Origin: Daphnia pulex | Taxonomy: Eukaryota; Arthropoda; Branchiopoda; Diplostraca; Daphniidae | Length of the DNA: 64,000 nt | Direction of reading: 5' to 3' | Assembly: GCF_021134715.1 (NCBI RefSeq) | Contig: NC_060027.1 | Location: forward strand, 124,001 to 188,000 | Part shown: in pieces, positions 45,873-56,470 of the stretch | How positions within the stretch are numbered: the first letter of the stretch is position 1 | Layout: each line of letters begins with the position of its first letter | Made by a program: the position numbers and the translations under genes | Notes under the pieces: model-generated | Told to the model about the DNA's origin: nothing | Databases searched by the model: none | Seen by the model: the letters and a program-made list of their open reading frames with translations, nothing else

Positions 45873-46688
45873 TCGCTATGGACAAATGAAAACAAATTGG
45901 AAAAATGACAAAGGAATGCGAGCTGTTGCTGGCCATTGTTGCTAGGAAAAATTGAGGTAGCGCATATATAACATTGCTAAAAAAAAGTTAAGTGAATTCC
46001 GTTACTTGAGTATACCACAGCCCCTAGAAAGGGGCAATATAACAAACGGAATAACAAACGCTAAACAAATACTCAAGCAACGCCCCCCTCATTCCATTAC
46101 TAAAAGGGCTAGGTAAAGGGTAAGGTAACAAAAGGGAATTGCAACTATATTTCTAATAGCAATAAAGTCTTATCCGATAACCCCCCCCAAATTATTTCCC
46201 TTGGCAAGAAACTCTTGAAATGCAGTTCTGCTGTCTTGCAAATGTTGCGTCAGACAAGAACAAAAAACCCGAACCCCAAATCGATGGTCGATTTCTCCTA
46301 GAAGAGAAACTTTGGGCCTTACTGATTGAAAGCAAGCATCAACTAATATTTAATAGGCCTGAGAAAATCAGGTTTTCCTTGTTCCCAAATCTCGTGACGT
46401 GTCTTCTCGCAGTTAAAAATTACGACGCATCCTTACGTAAGAGGCGTGTCCGCTTTAGTCAACGAGATAAATCAGCCCCGCCTTTGGCGTTTTCCAATAA
46501 CTGAATAAATAAATACAACAGTCATAAAATACGAATGGCTATTATATGGTCGCGTTTGGCCTCTTTATAAAAAAATAACATTTCTAGAAAATGAAAAATA
46601 CATTTAACCCATTTAATCCTTTAGATATTGTCGACTCGATTTCTTTGGATGGCTCGACGCGTTATTTAAAGGGTCCGGTGCCAAACAA
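45873..46688. other. Intergenic
   Basis: AT-rich with a poly-C run near 46182. The ORF at 46220-46504 has no support from promoter, splice or family signal. Confidence 0.35.
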
Positions 46689-47205
46689 TCAACTGTAGAA
46701 AATGAAAGGAATCTCATCCGGCCCGTACTGGTATTCCGGCGGGCGATAAAAGAGGCCCTTGATGAAACCGTGCAGCAGAGGTTTACCGACAAGAGGTTTA
46801 CCGAGAGGTCCACCTCTATACCCGTATGACTCTCCTATGTACACACATTTTTTTAAAAATAGCTCTCGTCACTTATTTGTTTTCACAAATATGAAATTGA
46901 ATTTCATTTAGACTTACTGGTGTATTTGTAAATGTTCTTGAAGAGGAAAGCGTTGACTTGACCAGCAGTTGAAAATTCCATGACGGTCAAGGCCTGAAAG
47001 GCCAACACCAACACAAAGGCTCGCCACTATATGACGTAACGATTCGTCCGTGTTATTCCAGCAAACGGACGTTGTAGCGAATGATGACGCAACCGAAATT
47101 AGAAAAAAGGAAAGAAAAGCACACGATGAAACAGCTAATTGGATGAGGCCGGATAAAACTATAGAAATGCTGAATTACCTTCACTTGTGAAAATGTCAAA
47201 TTCAT
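46689..47205 (-). CDS. Secreted EYQYGPDEIP-family protein 3
   Basis: Exons 47205-47179 (MNLTFSQVK), 47026-46918 and 46834-46689; 93 residues. Leader WRAFVLVLAFQALTV, MEFSTAGQVNAFLFKNIYKY, RESYGYRGGPLGKPLVGKPL, and the conserved end EYQYGPDEIPFIFYS. Diverged relative of the 25.7 and 34.1 kb genes, with the same intron positions and phases. It lies 12 kb from the tandem units, so it is probably the older lineage. No strong TATA. Confidence 0.78.
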
Positions 47206-48894
47206 TTTCAGCTTGTTGTTGTTGTAGGACGTTGCGTGATTCTATGGAAAAGGACCGGGTCAAACTAAGCACTGGCTTCGATATGCTCCTTCACTGTATC
47301 CAGCCTCTGGCAGCTGAGAGAATACTTGAGAAGGAACCAGGAAAACGGTCGGTGAGGAGCTTTCACTATAGCCGAATATGTAGGCCATCAACTCGATTTC
47401 TCAACATAATTTTAAAATCAACGACTCTCCTCTTTATCTTCTTTCTTTTAATTATCGAGATGTTTTAGTCCTTTGTTCCATCCCATTTTTTTAAATTTAA
47501 TTTTATTCCGTCATGCCGGAACTGAAGGGGATCAAAATTGCTCATTCTAATAGTTTCTGGCAATTTTCTCGGTATCTTTCACTAACTCAGCAGTGCGCAT
47601 TCATCTTATTATTCAAAACTGCGTTCGTATAGATATATTCTCACCTGGCGATCTTATCAACGACGTAACTTTAAATATACCACTGCCTGTTGATTGACTA
47701 TACGACAGTCCATGTATTAGCGTAATTCGGAATCACGAATTCAGCACACGAGTCACGAAGCGAGCGTGATAGTCCAGTCGCCAATAATTATTCTATGTGA
47801 ATTCTTCGCTTGTTTGCTTAAAAAACAAAAACAAGGTCATGAAATAATCATGTCTTGATGCATGTCTCATTTTTGAATTGATGGAATGCCTTTTCAGGAA
47901 ATAGAATTCGATGAAAAGGAATTCGGGATCGATTTCTGCGCAGTCATTTTGAACTCGTCGGGAATATGCGCTCGCCATACTGATCTATGGTCGCATATTG
48001 GCAAATGTTTTAAAACGATCCAACTGATGAAAAGGTCACGAGGATTCAAAATTGGCGTTTTTTTAAATAAAGGAGCGGCGAGACAGGGCTCAGGACTAGT
48101 TTGATTGTTTCCCACGCCAATCTGACATTCCCACAAAAAATTCTGCCTTGTCATTCCGGAATTAATTAGTTGCGCATATAAATAGAATTCCTTTTTAATT
48201 TTATTAATAAATTGCGGATCCATATATAATTATGGGTGCGCAATTATACAAGTGCGTCATTATGCTCTTGACATTGTGACTCACGAAGTCAATTCAAATA
48301 GAATTTTTTAAAAGAATTATATTGATTGTCAGGGTAATAAGACACACGAAAAATAGCTGCGGGTGCGCACTGCGCAGTCAGTAATTTATTATGTAATATA
48401 TGATATTATACGGACGTGCTTGGAAACCTAAATTAGCAACTATATCATTTCAGCGATCGTTTTTCAGCCGTGAATGGGCATAACATTAACCCATTTTTCT
48501 TTTAAATTTGGAAAAAAGCCTATCGTAATTTGATTGCGACAAGAATGTCAGAATGAGTAATGCGGCCAAATGTTTCTTTTTTTTCTGGATGATTCCAGCC
48601 TTTTATTTCGTCTACAAGTTGCGTCAGCAGTAATGCGTAATCGACAACGTATTTTTCGTTTGACATACGTACGTGTAGGTGCAACAGCGAGTGATAACAA
48701 GTGCACAGTCATCGTCGTGTCTTTTGAGTATTTTGATTTAGTCTAATTATTATGTAAGGACAGTTGTGAATCGGTTTCGAGATGTGATGAAAGAACAAAT
48801 TTAATAATAATAATAAAAATGGCGTACAACATTGTAGTAGCCTCAACGTATACAATTTGTCAGATTCAAAAAATGAATGTCATAATAATATAAA
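47206..48894. other. Intergenic, no gene seen
   Basis: AT-rich. Short ORFs on both strands lack support. Confidence 0.4.
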
Positions 48895-49443
48895 TTAACC
48901 GTAGTAGTTGGTGGGTCTTCCGCCGTAGTATCCCTGCTGTTGATTATAGGAATACGGGCGGTTGTATCCTTGATTGTAACCGTATCCCTGATTGTATCCC
49001 TGATTATATCCGCCGTATCCAAAAGGCCGGCCACCGCCATAGTTTCCGTAACCCTGATTGTAGCCACCATAACCACCACCGTAATAAGGTTGGCCTGTGC
49101 AAAATTGAAGAATAACGTATGCAAAATGTCATTAGGATTTTAATTTTCATGTTTAAATTTGAGAGTGGTCGACATGATTAAAAATGTTTTACAAGTGCTG
49201 AAATTAATTTAATGTGAATTATACCGTAACCGGATGATCCCAAAGCGGCTCCAACGATGGCATTGATAAGCTGCCGGCGTTGGCGGCCGCCGGCCTCAGC
49301 CAAAGCCAAAACGGCCATCAGGACACACAGACACTTTAACTATTTCCAAATTAAAACATCATCGAGTCAAATTATTAAATTATTATTCCGAGAAGAGATA
49401 AGAGTTAAAATAAGGAAAATCTTACCAGGATAGAACGACTCAT
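48895..49443 (-). CDS. Secreted RRQ-type Gly/Tyr/Asn/Gln-rich peptide precursor 10
   Basis: Exons 49443-49426 (MSRSIL), 49339-49225 and 49094-48895; 110 residues. Signal LKCLCVLMAVLALAEA, GGRRQRRQ, LINAIVGAALGSSGYG, then GQPYYGGGYGGYNQGYG and further GYNQGY repeats ending GGRPTNYYG. Same three-exon plan as 13.6, 16.1 and 30.3 kb (introns phase 0 then 1). TATA at 49534. The tail is richer in Asn and Gln and lacks His. Confidence 0.85.
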
Positions 49444-49533
49444 GGCTGCTGGCTGCTGTTGGCTGAAGATGGACGACTCGTCTCCGGGTGGTTGACGATT
49501 GTCAAATGATGTCGACTGGGCATCGCTCCTTGG

Positions 49534-49542
49534 CTTTTTATA
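49534..49542 (-). promoter_or_regulatory. TATA box of the 48.9 kb gene
   Basis: TATAAAAAG on the minus strand, about 91 bp before the ATG at 49443. Confidence 0.65.
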
Positions 49543-49544
49543 CT

Positions 49545-50489
49545 TTCAAAACCCATGCCGGCGGTGTTATATAATAGTTTTTAGACAAAGACGGAAAATC
49601 GGGTATAATCTTGCCACGTATCATCAACCAAGCGTGTGTGTATGCTGTGTGTGTGTATGCACGAATTGTTATTTGGTATTGACACGGGAGCCGGGATGCC
49701 CCAAAGGCATTTCGGGGCGGAACTTTGAATATGATATGACTAGCGGATTTTTCCCATATATAGTACTTCCGCGTATTATTATGGGAACTTGTTGCTGTAC
49801 GTTTAATAATGGTTCATATGATCTCTACACACTCGCCGTATATAGGATAGAGTATACAATAGCACAACGTGAGATGATGAGAAACCGTTTGATACTTTCA
49901 ATTGAAACATTTTGGCACTTTCAACGTGTGCTGTGCCCATCGCACTCTCATTTTCATATGGACCCTATGGCCGGTCCATACTCTCACTATATGGTATTAC
50001 ATAAGAGGGACTCGATCGCCTTCCCAACTAAATAAAAAGGAAAGTCCTGGAACGATTCTCACCACCAACCTGCATGTCTGATGTCAGTGTGAGGTTGAAT
50101 CAACTCGGAAATGGCAAACCGCAACCACAGCAACTGTCAGGTATAATCTATACCAGAAATAATCATCAATTTCAAAAATGAAAAAGACAAGGAAAATTAT
50201 TCCGCGCCGTCACGAATGATTTCTCTATTAAAACCCTTAGAGCTCTGCTGATGGTCATCATTCAACGCCACGTCAATATCCTTTTATTGGTTATATCTTT
50301 GCATTGCACACGATCCATCAACCATGACCGGTTAGGCGGTTATTTCTGCTTCATAAAATGATATAGAAATAAAACCCAAACATCTTTTTTTGTTTTTATT
50401 TTTTTGAATGGAAAATTGTATTAAATTAAATTCACGATCTCATCAAGATCGTGAGGTATAAGATTAACTGCACAGCTGCTGAGAGGAGG
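49545..50489. other. Intergenic
   Basis: Contains a GT-rich tract near 49640. A 178-codon ORF at 49499-50035 overlaps the promoter of the previous gene and has no supported start, so it is not called. Confidence 0.35.
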
Positions 50490-51792
50490 CTAATAATCGT
50501 CAAAAAGGAACGGATAGGAATCGGATACGAAAATGGCGGTCGGCTCATCTTCCGTTGGATGCTGGGCCGATGGATAATAGGATCTTGAACTCACGTCGCT
50601 GCCGTAATAAGCTTCGGCCACTGCCGACCAGTCGATCGGGTAACCGGAAGTTGCTCCTGTTGTTGTGCTGCTGCTGGGCTGTTTCTTCTGTCCCGATGAT
50701 GATGAGCTGAGGCTGCCAATCGATGAGTCGGTTGTTGCAGAGCCGGCCAAAAGCTCCGAGTAATAATCAGGATAACTACTCCCGAATCCTGCCAAACCAT
50801 CCGCAGCCTTGGCATCGGCGTAGAAATAGTCTGCTGGGTCGCCGTAAGCTGGATTCGGTGGCGGATAGAAACTGTCGGGTCTGGGAGGTCGGTATCCTAT
50901 TTTAAACAGCAATAGCCTTATATAGCAATAACAGTTAAAACAAACAAATCAATCTATTATATACCTGCTGCTGCTAATGGATAACCTGGATAGGTTTGCG
51001 GATAGCCGACACCAGGAGCATAAGGATAGCCGCCAGCATAAATTCCGGGGTTGTAACCTATAAGATTCGTCAAGTGTTTTATTAAAATCTAAGTTAATTG
51101 GCATTAGAAACGACATAGATTTACAATACCTTGCTGATAATAGTTTGATCCGTAATTGCTGCCGGTCCCACCCCACGCTGCTCCCAGTCCGGCTCCAATG
51201 GCTGCGCCCAGCAATCCAGCGCCCACGTACCCAATATCTTCTGCGCTGTTATCCGGTGAAACTGTCAATTTGGAAGATTCTTCACCTCTTATTATTGCAG
51301 GACTATTCCGGATCTCCTCTGCACCGTCTTCATTGTCTCCCGATCCAGCGATCGCACTAACAATTGCATCTTCAATTTGGAGTGGCAAATTAACCAACAC
51401 CATTTGGCCATTTGTCTTGTTTCCGGCCTCGCCAGCAGCAACAGCCGGAACCAGCAACTATGCAATAATTCAGTCAATATAAATCAGTCAATCCAACCAA
51501 CATGTATATACATATAACCTTTGTTGCCCATCAGAGAAGGAAAAAATGTAACAAAGAAAACAAAGGAGTGGCCATAAAACTGAATAACAATTCCGTTACA
51601 GCCCACGGCATTGCCCACCACTTCCCAAAAAAGCCTTCAAGTAATAACACTCGATGACCTCCGCCAAGAATAATAAAGAATGAAATAAGAGTTAGATATT
51701 ATATGATATACCAATACGGCTGCTGCTGACAACAAGAAGATGAAGTGGCGTGTGGTAACAAAGTCTCGGATTGTGCAGGGGAATCTGAGCAT
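50490..51792 (-). CDS. Secreted Tyr/Pro/Ser-rich protein with Gly/Ala block
   Basis: Four exons: 51792-51712, 51457-51130, 51057-50965 and 50896-50490; 302 residues, the largest secreted protein in the cluster. A hydrophobic leader HFIFLLSAAAVL/LLVPAVAAGE spans intron 1. Then come an acidic region, a Gly/Ala block (YVGAGLLGAAIGAGLGAAWG) like a longer version of the G/L/A block of the KRQ genes, YNPGIYAGGYPYAPGVGYP repeats, GYRPPRPDSFYPPPNPAYG, a Ser-rich part and an acidic end FLFDDY. No KRQ site. Cuticle-like or matrix protein is a reasonable guess. TATATATA at about 51898. Confidence 0.8.
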
Positions 51793-51896
51793 CTTGACTC
51801 GTCCGTTGACCCCAGTCGACTGATATGTGTGCGGATGCTGGAAGAGAATTTTTCTGGTAGAGTCTCCTCTTTTGCCCTTTGCTGACCTCACGTCTC

Positions 51897-51906
51897 GGTA
51901 TATATA
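51897..51906 (-). promoter_or_regulatory. TATA box of the 50.5 kb gene
   Basis: GTATATATAC region on the minus strand, about 105 bp before the ATG at 51792. Confidence 0.5.
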
Positions 51907-51909
51907 CAC

Positions 51910-53362
51910 CTGCATGTATACCTGTCGACTGGTGCATACAGGGAAAAGTGCAGTGTCACTTTGATATTCACATGCCAACAACGGATACATCTGTACCAAT
52001 TTTAAAGGGACGATGACCTCTTCTGAACGGCTTTTCTCATCCATAGCAGCAGAAAACCAAATAAAATAGAAACGGGCCGATCCATTGCCCATCAATAACC
52101 TCCACCTTTCTGTATTGGACATTTCTCCTTTTCTGGATTTCCCCACCATCCAAGGGGGATGCGAGGATCTTGTATTATTATACTACGTACCCAAAGCGGT
52201 TTAGTACATGTATATAACTGTGGGGGTTTGAGTTGGGCAGGTTGTTACTTGTATAGCACTGCCACTCTCATTATAGTCTCTCGTCTCTATGCATTTGGCA
52301 ATCAAGATAAAAAAAAGGACTAGACAAAAGATAATACGGACAAAGTCGTTGAACTTTTCTGAGAACTTTTCCGACCATAAAAATGGGGAGAGACTTTCGT
52401 TGTTTTTCTTATACAAGAGAGGGGGAAAAAAGGGCTGGATAGTATAGTCTGACCTTTGATGACTGACAGTGGCGCAAAACATGAAAAATAATCCGCGTCT
52501 ATTTTAAAAAGAAAAGAATAAGAAGAAGAAGTGTTTTTCTCTTCCTGGTTGGCTGTTGTTTTGCTCCTTCATGCTGTGTCTATCCATCACAATCTGGGGA
52601 AATGGCATGATGTCAGCCCTCTGCTGTATGTACCTTCACATTTTCGATGTACGTGCTTGTTCAGCTGGTAATCAGAGATCTTAATAGTATTTTCAGTTTA
52701 AAGCAGGACCAAAGTCCATTGAAGGTCAACTTTAAAAGTGCTTAAAAGTGTATAGGCCCTAGACAATTTATTAAAGTTTCGATATCTGTGACGAAAGATC
52801 TTTTACGGAAATGATTTACTAAACTGGTGATAAAAATAAAAAGTTGGTTATAAAAGAATATTGGTTTTCTTCCTAGAGATTATATAGCGCAGACCCCATA
52901 GTTGGGCAATGGTTATTTAGCAATAAGGCTAAATTGTTTCTATCTTCTGACTAGTGATGTATACACTATTTTAAACCGTATTTTATAGCCGGCAAAGTTG
53001 TTGGACAATGGAAAGTGAGAGAAGATATTCCGTTGTCTATACTCGGACCCCATGACACGTACAAACGGTTAACCATTTCGTGAAATCAGCGACAAAGGGC
53101 TGAATGTGTAAAAGTTGCGGCATTTCTCTCTCTCTATCCACCAAGACTGTTATTTGGGTGCGGTTACAGTGATTTGTTTCCTGATTATTTATAGATACGA
53201 ACGCAACTTGGCCATCTCCTCGTGTGTAATTACTTTTGCGTGTATGTCTCAAGCTTGAAAAATGCGCGCCCATAATACACAGAGCAGAGATAACGTTCAT
53301 CGGGAAAAAGAAGTTGGACAGACCATTAGATGTCGTCAGCATCGCACCGCCGGCGGTATTTT
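51910..53362. other. Intergenic, no gene seen
   Basis: Open stretches on the minus strand at 51637-52149 and 52201-52482 lack splice or family support. Confidence 0.35.
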
Positions 53363-53957
53363 TCAACGATGCCCGTGGTTAGTTGCGTGATAAGGGCGTG
53401 ACTTGCGCTCGGTTTGCTGGAAAATAAAATCAAAAACGAGATAATCAATTTCTTCATTGTCATTCATCAGACGTCGCCACGCCAAGATAACAAATGGCCC
53501 GTCTTAATCTGACGAGGAAAAGCTAGTATAATAATTCTTTTAAAATTTACCTTCCGCCACCAGTTTGGTGTCCACCAGTGCCTTTGAGGCTGTTCTTGAG
53601 TGTTGCCATATCCGTAAAACGGTGGGCGGTGTCCTGTTGTCAATCAAATTGTGTTACGTAACATTGACAGAGACCAGTTTCATTTGCCAGACATTCATTT
53701 ATATGTACCGAATCCGTGGTGTTGTCCTGTCAGAGCACTTTCAATAATGACGCCCAAAAAATGTTGACGTTTGGGCCGAATGAATTCCCCTTCTTCTTCC
53801 AACGAATAAACAGCCACCGATAAGGCAACTACAGCAATCAAGCTCCACTAGATACAAATAATTCAGCAACATTATTATAAAAACGATCAAACGTTATAGA
53901 TAATAATCAATTTCCTCAACTTTGTTCACATTTTACCAGGCGTATGGGGCGAATCAT
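53363..53957 (-). CDS. Secreted KRQ-type Trp/His-rich peptide precursor 11
   Basis: Exons 53957-53937 (MIRPIRL), 53847-53709, 53633-53551 and 53416-53363; 98 residues. Signal WSLIAVVALSVAVYS, acidic LEEEGEFIRPKRQ, HFLGVIIESALTGQHHGFG, HRPPFYGYGNTQEQ, then an unusual RHWWTPNWWRK and basic end QTERKSRPYHATNHGHR. Intron phases are 0, 1, 0. If the last donor is skipped the ORF reads on to a nearby stop. The Trp-rich basic segment is typical of some antimicrobial peptides, but that is only a resemblance. A fragment of a paralog lies at 60589-60630. Confidence 0.72.
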
Positions 53958-54558
53958 TTTGCACGTCTTACATTCGTTTCCAAACTCCAACTGACCAGGA
54001 ACTCTCCAGTGTTGGGCAGGTCAGGGAATTCACACAAAGGAACTACTAGGCCTACCTGTTTGTCCCACATAGTTTTCTCAACTCGACTTTTAATTTGGAT
54101 TGACGGTTCGTTACATTTTCCAACCTTTTGCTGAGGGTTATATGGTCAGGTAAGGGGTGATGACCTCCCCACGGTTTCTTCCTCATATCGACACAGAATT
54201 AAAAAAAAAAAAAAAACAAGGTTTGAAAGGCCCTTAACTTTAATAACCTTGAATTATTTCATTCAAAACATTTCGTGTATTTTCTCGGATCAATGGCCAG
54301 ACGATGATAAATTGATAACTTATTGATGAAGAGATGAGAGAATATATAGAGCCAAGGACCCGGAAGTTTTGTGTAAATGCGTGAAAGGGTCTATCGTTTT
54401 CGTTCATAATAAGCAGTTTGAGCAGGAATAAAAGAAATAATAAGTAATGAGATGCAGCAGATGACGCCAATCCAGATTCATAATTAATAAAATGTCGAAA
54501 TGAATTCGTGACGAAAGGGAAGCGGAGAAATTAATTCAGGGGCTGATCTGATTATCAA
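53958..54558. other. Intergenic
   Basis: No gene seen. Contains a poly-A run at about 54200. Confidence 0.35.
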
Positions 54559-55148
54559 TTAGTGATGACCGTGAAGATGGCCGTGCCTTTTGAATCGCAA
54601 AAACGTAATTAATCAATTGGCAAATTTTAAAAAAAATTATTAATTAAAAGTAGTAATTGCAAATAGGCTATTACCCTCCACCATGTCCATGTCCACCATA
54701 TCCACCATATCCACCATGTCCACCATGTCCATAATGTCCACCATGTCCGCCATGTCCGTGACCATGCCCGTGACCATGTCCATGACCGTGACTTCCGTGG
54801 CTATTGTAAGGTCCTGAGAAATAAAACGGCGATTCAAAAGAAGCGTGAAAATTCAAATTTAACGATTCGTCAATGAATAATAGAATTTAGCTATATACCA
54901 TAACCGCCGTAGTAACCCCCGTAGCCTTGCTGTCCGACGAGCGCACCTTGAAGTAGAGCGCCAAGAAGTTGAGGCTCCCGTTTGGGACGAGCTCCGACTT
55001 GTTCCGCTCCTCCCAGCGCAGATAACAGCGACAGCAAAATCACAGCAATCAAGCTCAACTATAAATCATAACCAAATTGAACAATAACATTTATTACAAT
55101 ATGCGAAATGACGCGATAGACTCTTACCAGTTGAATTGGGAAATGCAT
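54559..55148 (-). CDS. Secreted KR-type Gly/His-rich peptide precursor 12
   Basis: Exons 55148-55128 (MHFPIQL), 55058-54899, 54813-54675 and a 28-bp last exon 54586-54559; 115 residues. Signal LSLIAVILLSLLSALGG, AEQVGARPKREPQ, LLGALLQGALVGQQGYGG, then NSHGSHGHGHGHGHGHGG and GGHGGYGG repeats, and the last exon HGHLHGHH. The final intron is phase 2, as in the micro-exon genes; unspliced reading stops at 54671 after GHGGG. KREPQ differs from the usual KRQ. Confidence 0.78.
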
Positions 55149-56470
55149 TTTTTAGCTGGGCGCCAATGGGTCATGGACCTTTCTAAAACGAACCTTTAAC
55201 TTGCAAAGGGCAGCAACTGTCTGAAATGTCGAGTGGGTAGAGGCCATTTATGTGGTCTGGCCAGCAGCATCAGTCCGCCTCTACCGAGTTTAAACAAAAG
55301 AGGATAGTGCATTGCTGGGGTTTTTTTCAAAATGAAGATAAAGATCGATTTCCACTCTCATGTCCAATGAAAGTCTTTGTTTTCTCCACTTCTTCATATA
55401 ACGATTCATCAATCGATTCAAATTTTACGAAATCTCATAACTTTTTGTATCCAATAAGAACTCGACTAATCAATGCATCGTCATTCGTCAGAGTGCTACT
55501 TTATGTGCTGTATTTGTCTGTATTCAACTATGAGATCATCAATCATCTATCAATAATTGAATAATGCTATACTGATCGCACACGCTACTCTTTTATTGTT
55601 GATGTCGGACAGGTGTTAATTTCCGTCGCTGTTCAGTCCGACTTGGCCTTTTGGCCGCTGCCTTCGGTCCCATTTCCATCGTGCTGTAAGCTGAACTTCT
55701 TCTTTCCTTGCGTTTTTTCCCTTTTCTGTTGTTACAAGTTATTTTGCAACTCAATTTGTATTTTTCCTCACCCATCCCTACCACTTCCACATTTCTATTT
55801 TTTTCCTCTCGCATTCATAATGTCGTTTGTCGTTGTGATACTTGTAAAAAAAATCAATCAATTAATCCAAAAAGTCAAAAACAAGTAAACAAATAGAACA
55901 AGTGAATGTTACAATGAACATGAACAAGTGAATTACACTTACTTAATTGTGTTTCGGCATTTATTTTTTTTATCCCAAGTTTATTTAAAAGACTAAGTAA
56001 TAGAAAGATTTGATTCGTTAATATATTCATGGTGCAATGTGCTTTGTGTTTACTTAATCTTCTAATTATTAAAAAAATTTGAATAAAGCGGGAAAATTGA
56101 TTGTGATGTTCCTCGTCAAAGGCGCTGTAGTACAAAAGGCAGACTCGTCGCCTCGTCGTGCGCGGGATAAACTGGAAAGGAAACGGCATTACGACGGCAA
56201 GTTCTTTGTCTGGACATCGATGACGTGACGTCGACTCGACAACAGCTCGACAAATAATAATAAAAAAAAGTATCGGTTAATTTTGAACATTGAGTAACAA
56301 TCTGGTTCTTTACTCTGTTAGGTGAGTCATAAAACTTAATCTCAATGAAACAGTTAAGTTTTAATCTGCGTGAAACTGAATGCCCACCTCAAGTCGGCGT
56401 GGCCTCATGTCAATTTCATTTTCTCTCCTTGACCAGACTTTTTTTTTTTCTTATCTCATTTTACTAGAAA
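55149..56470. other. Upstream region of the oxygenase gene, duplicated at 60637-61710
   Basis: 55514-56510 (upstream flank plus the start of exon 1) recurs at 60637-61710 with substitutions and small indels. No ORF supported in it. Confidence 0.6.

Noticed and set aside
51637-52149. 170-codon minus-strand ORF
   Set aside because: It is the first exon of the 50.5 kb gene extended through its promoter; the conserved-type start is at 51792.
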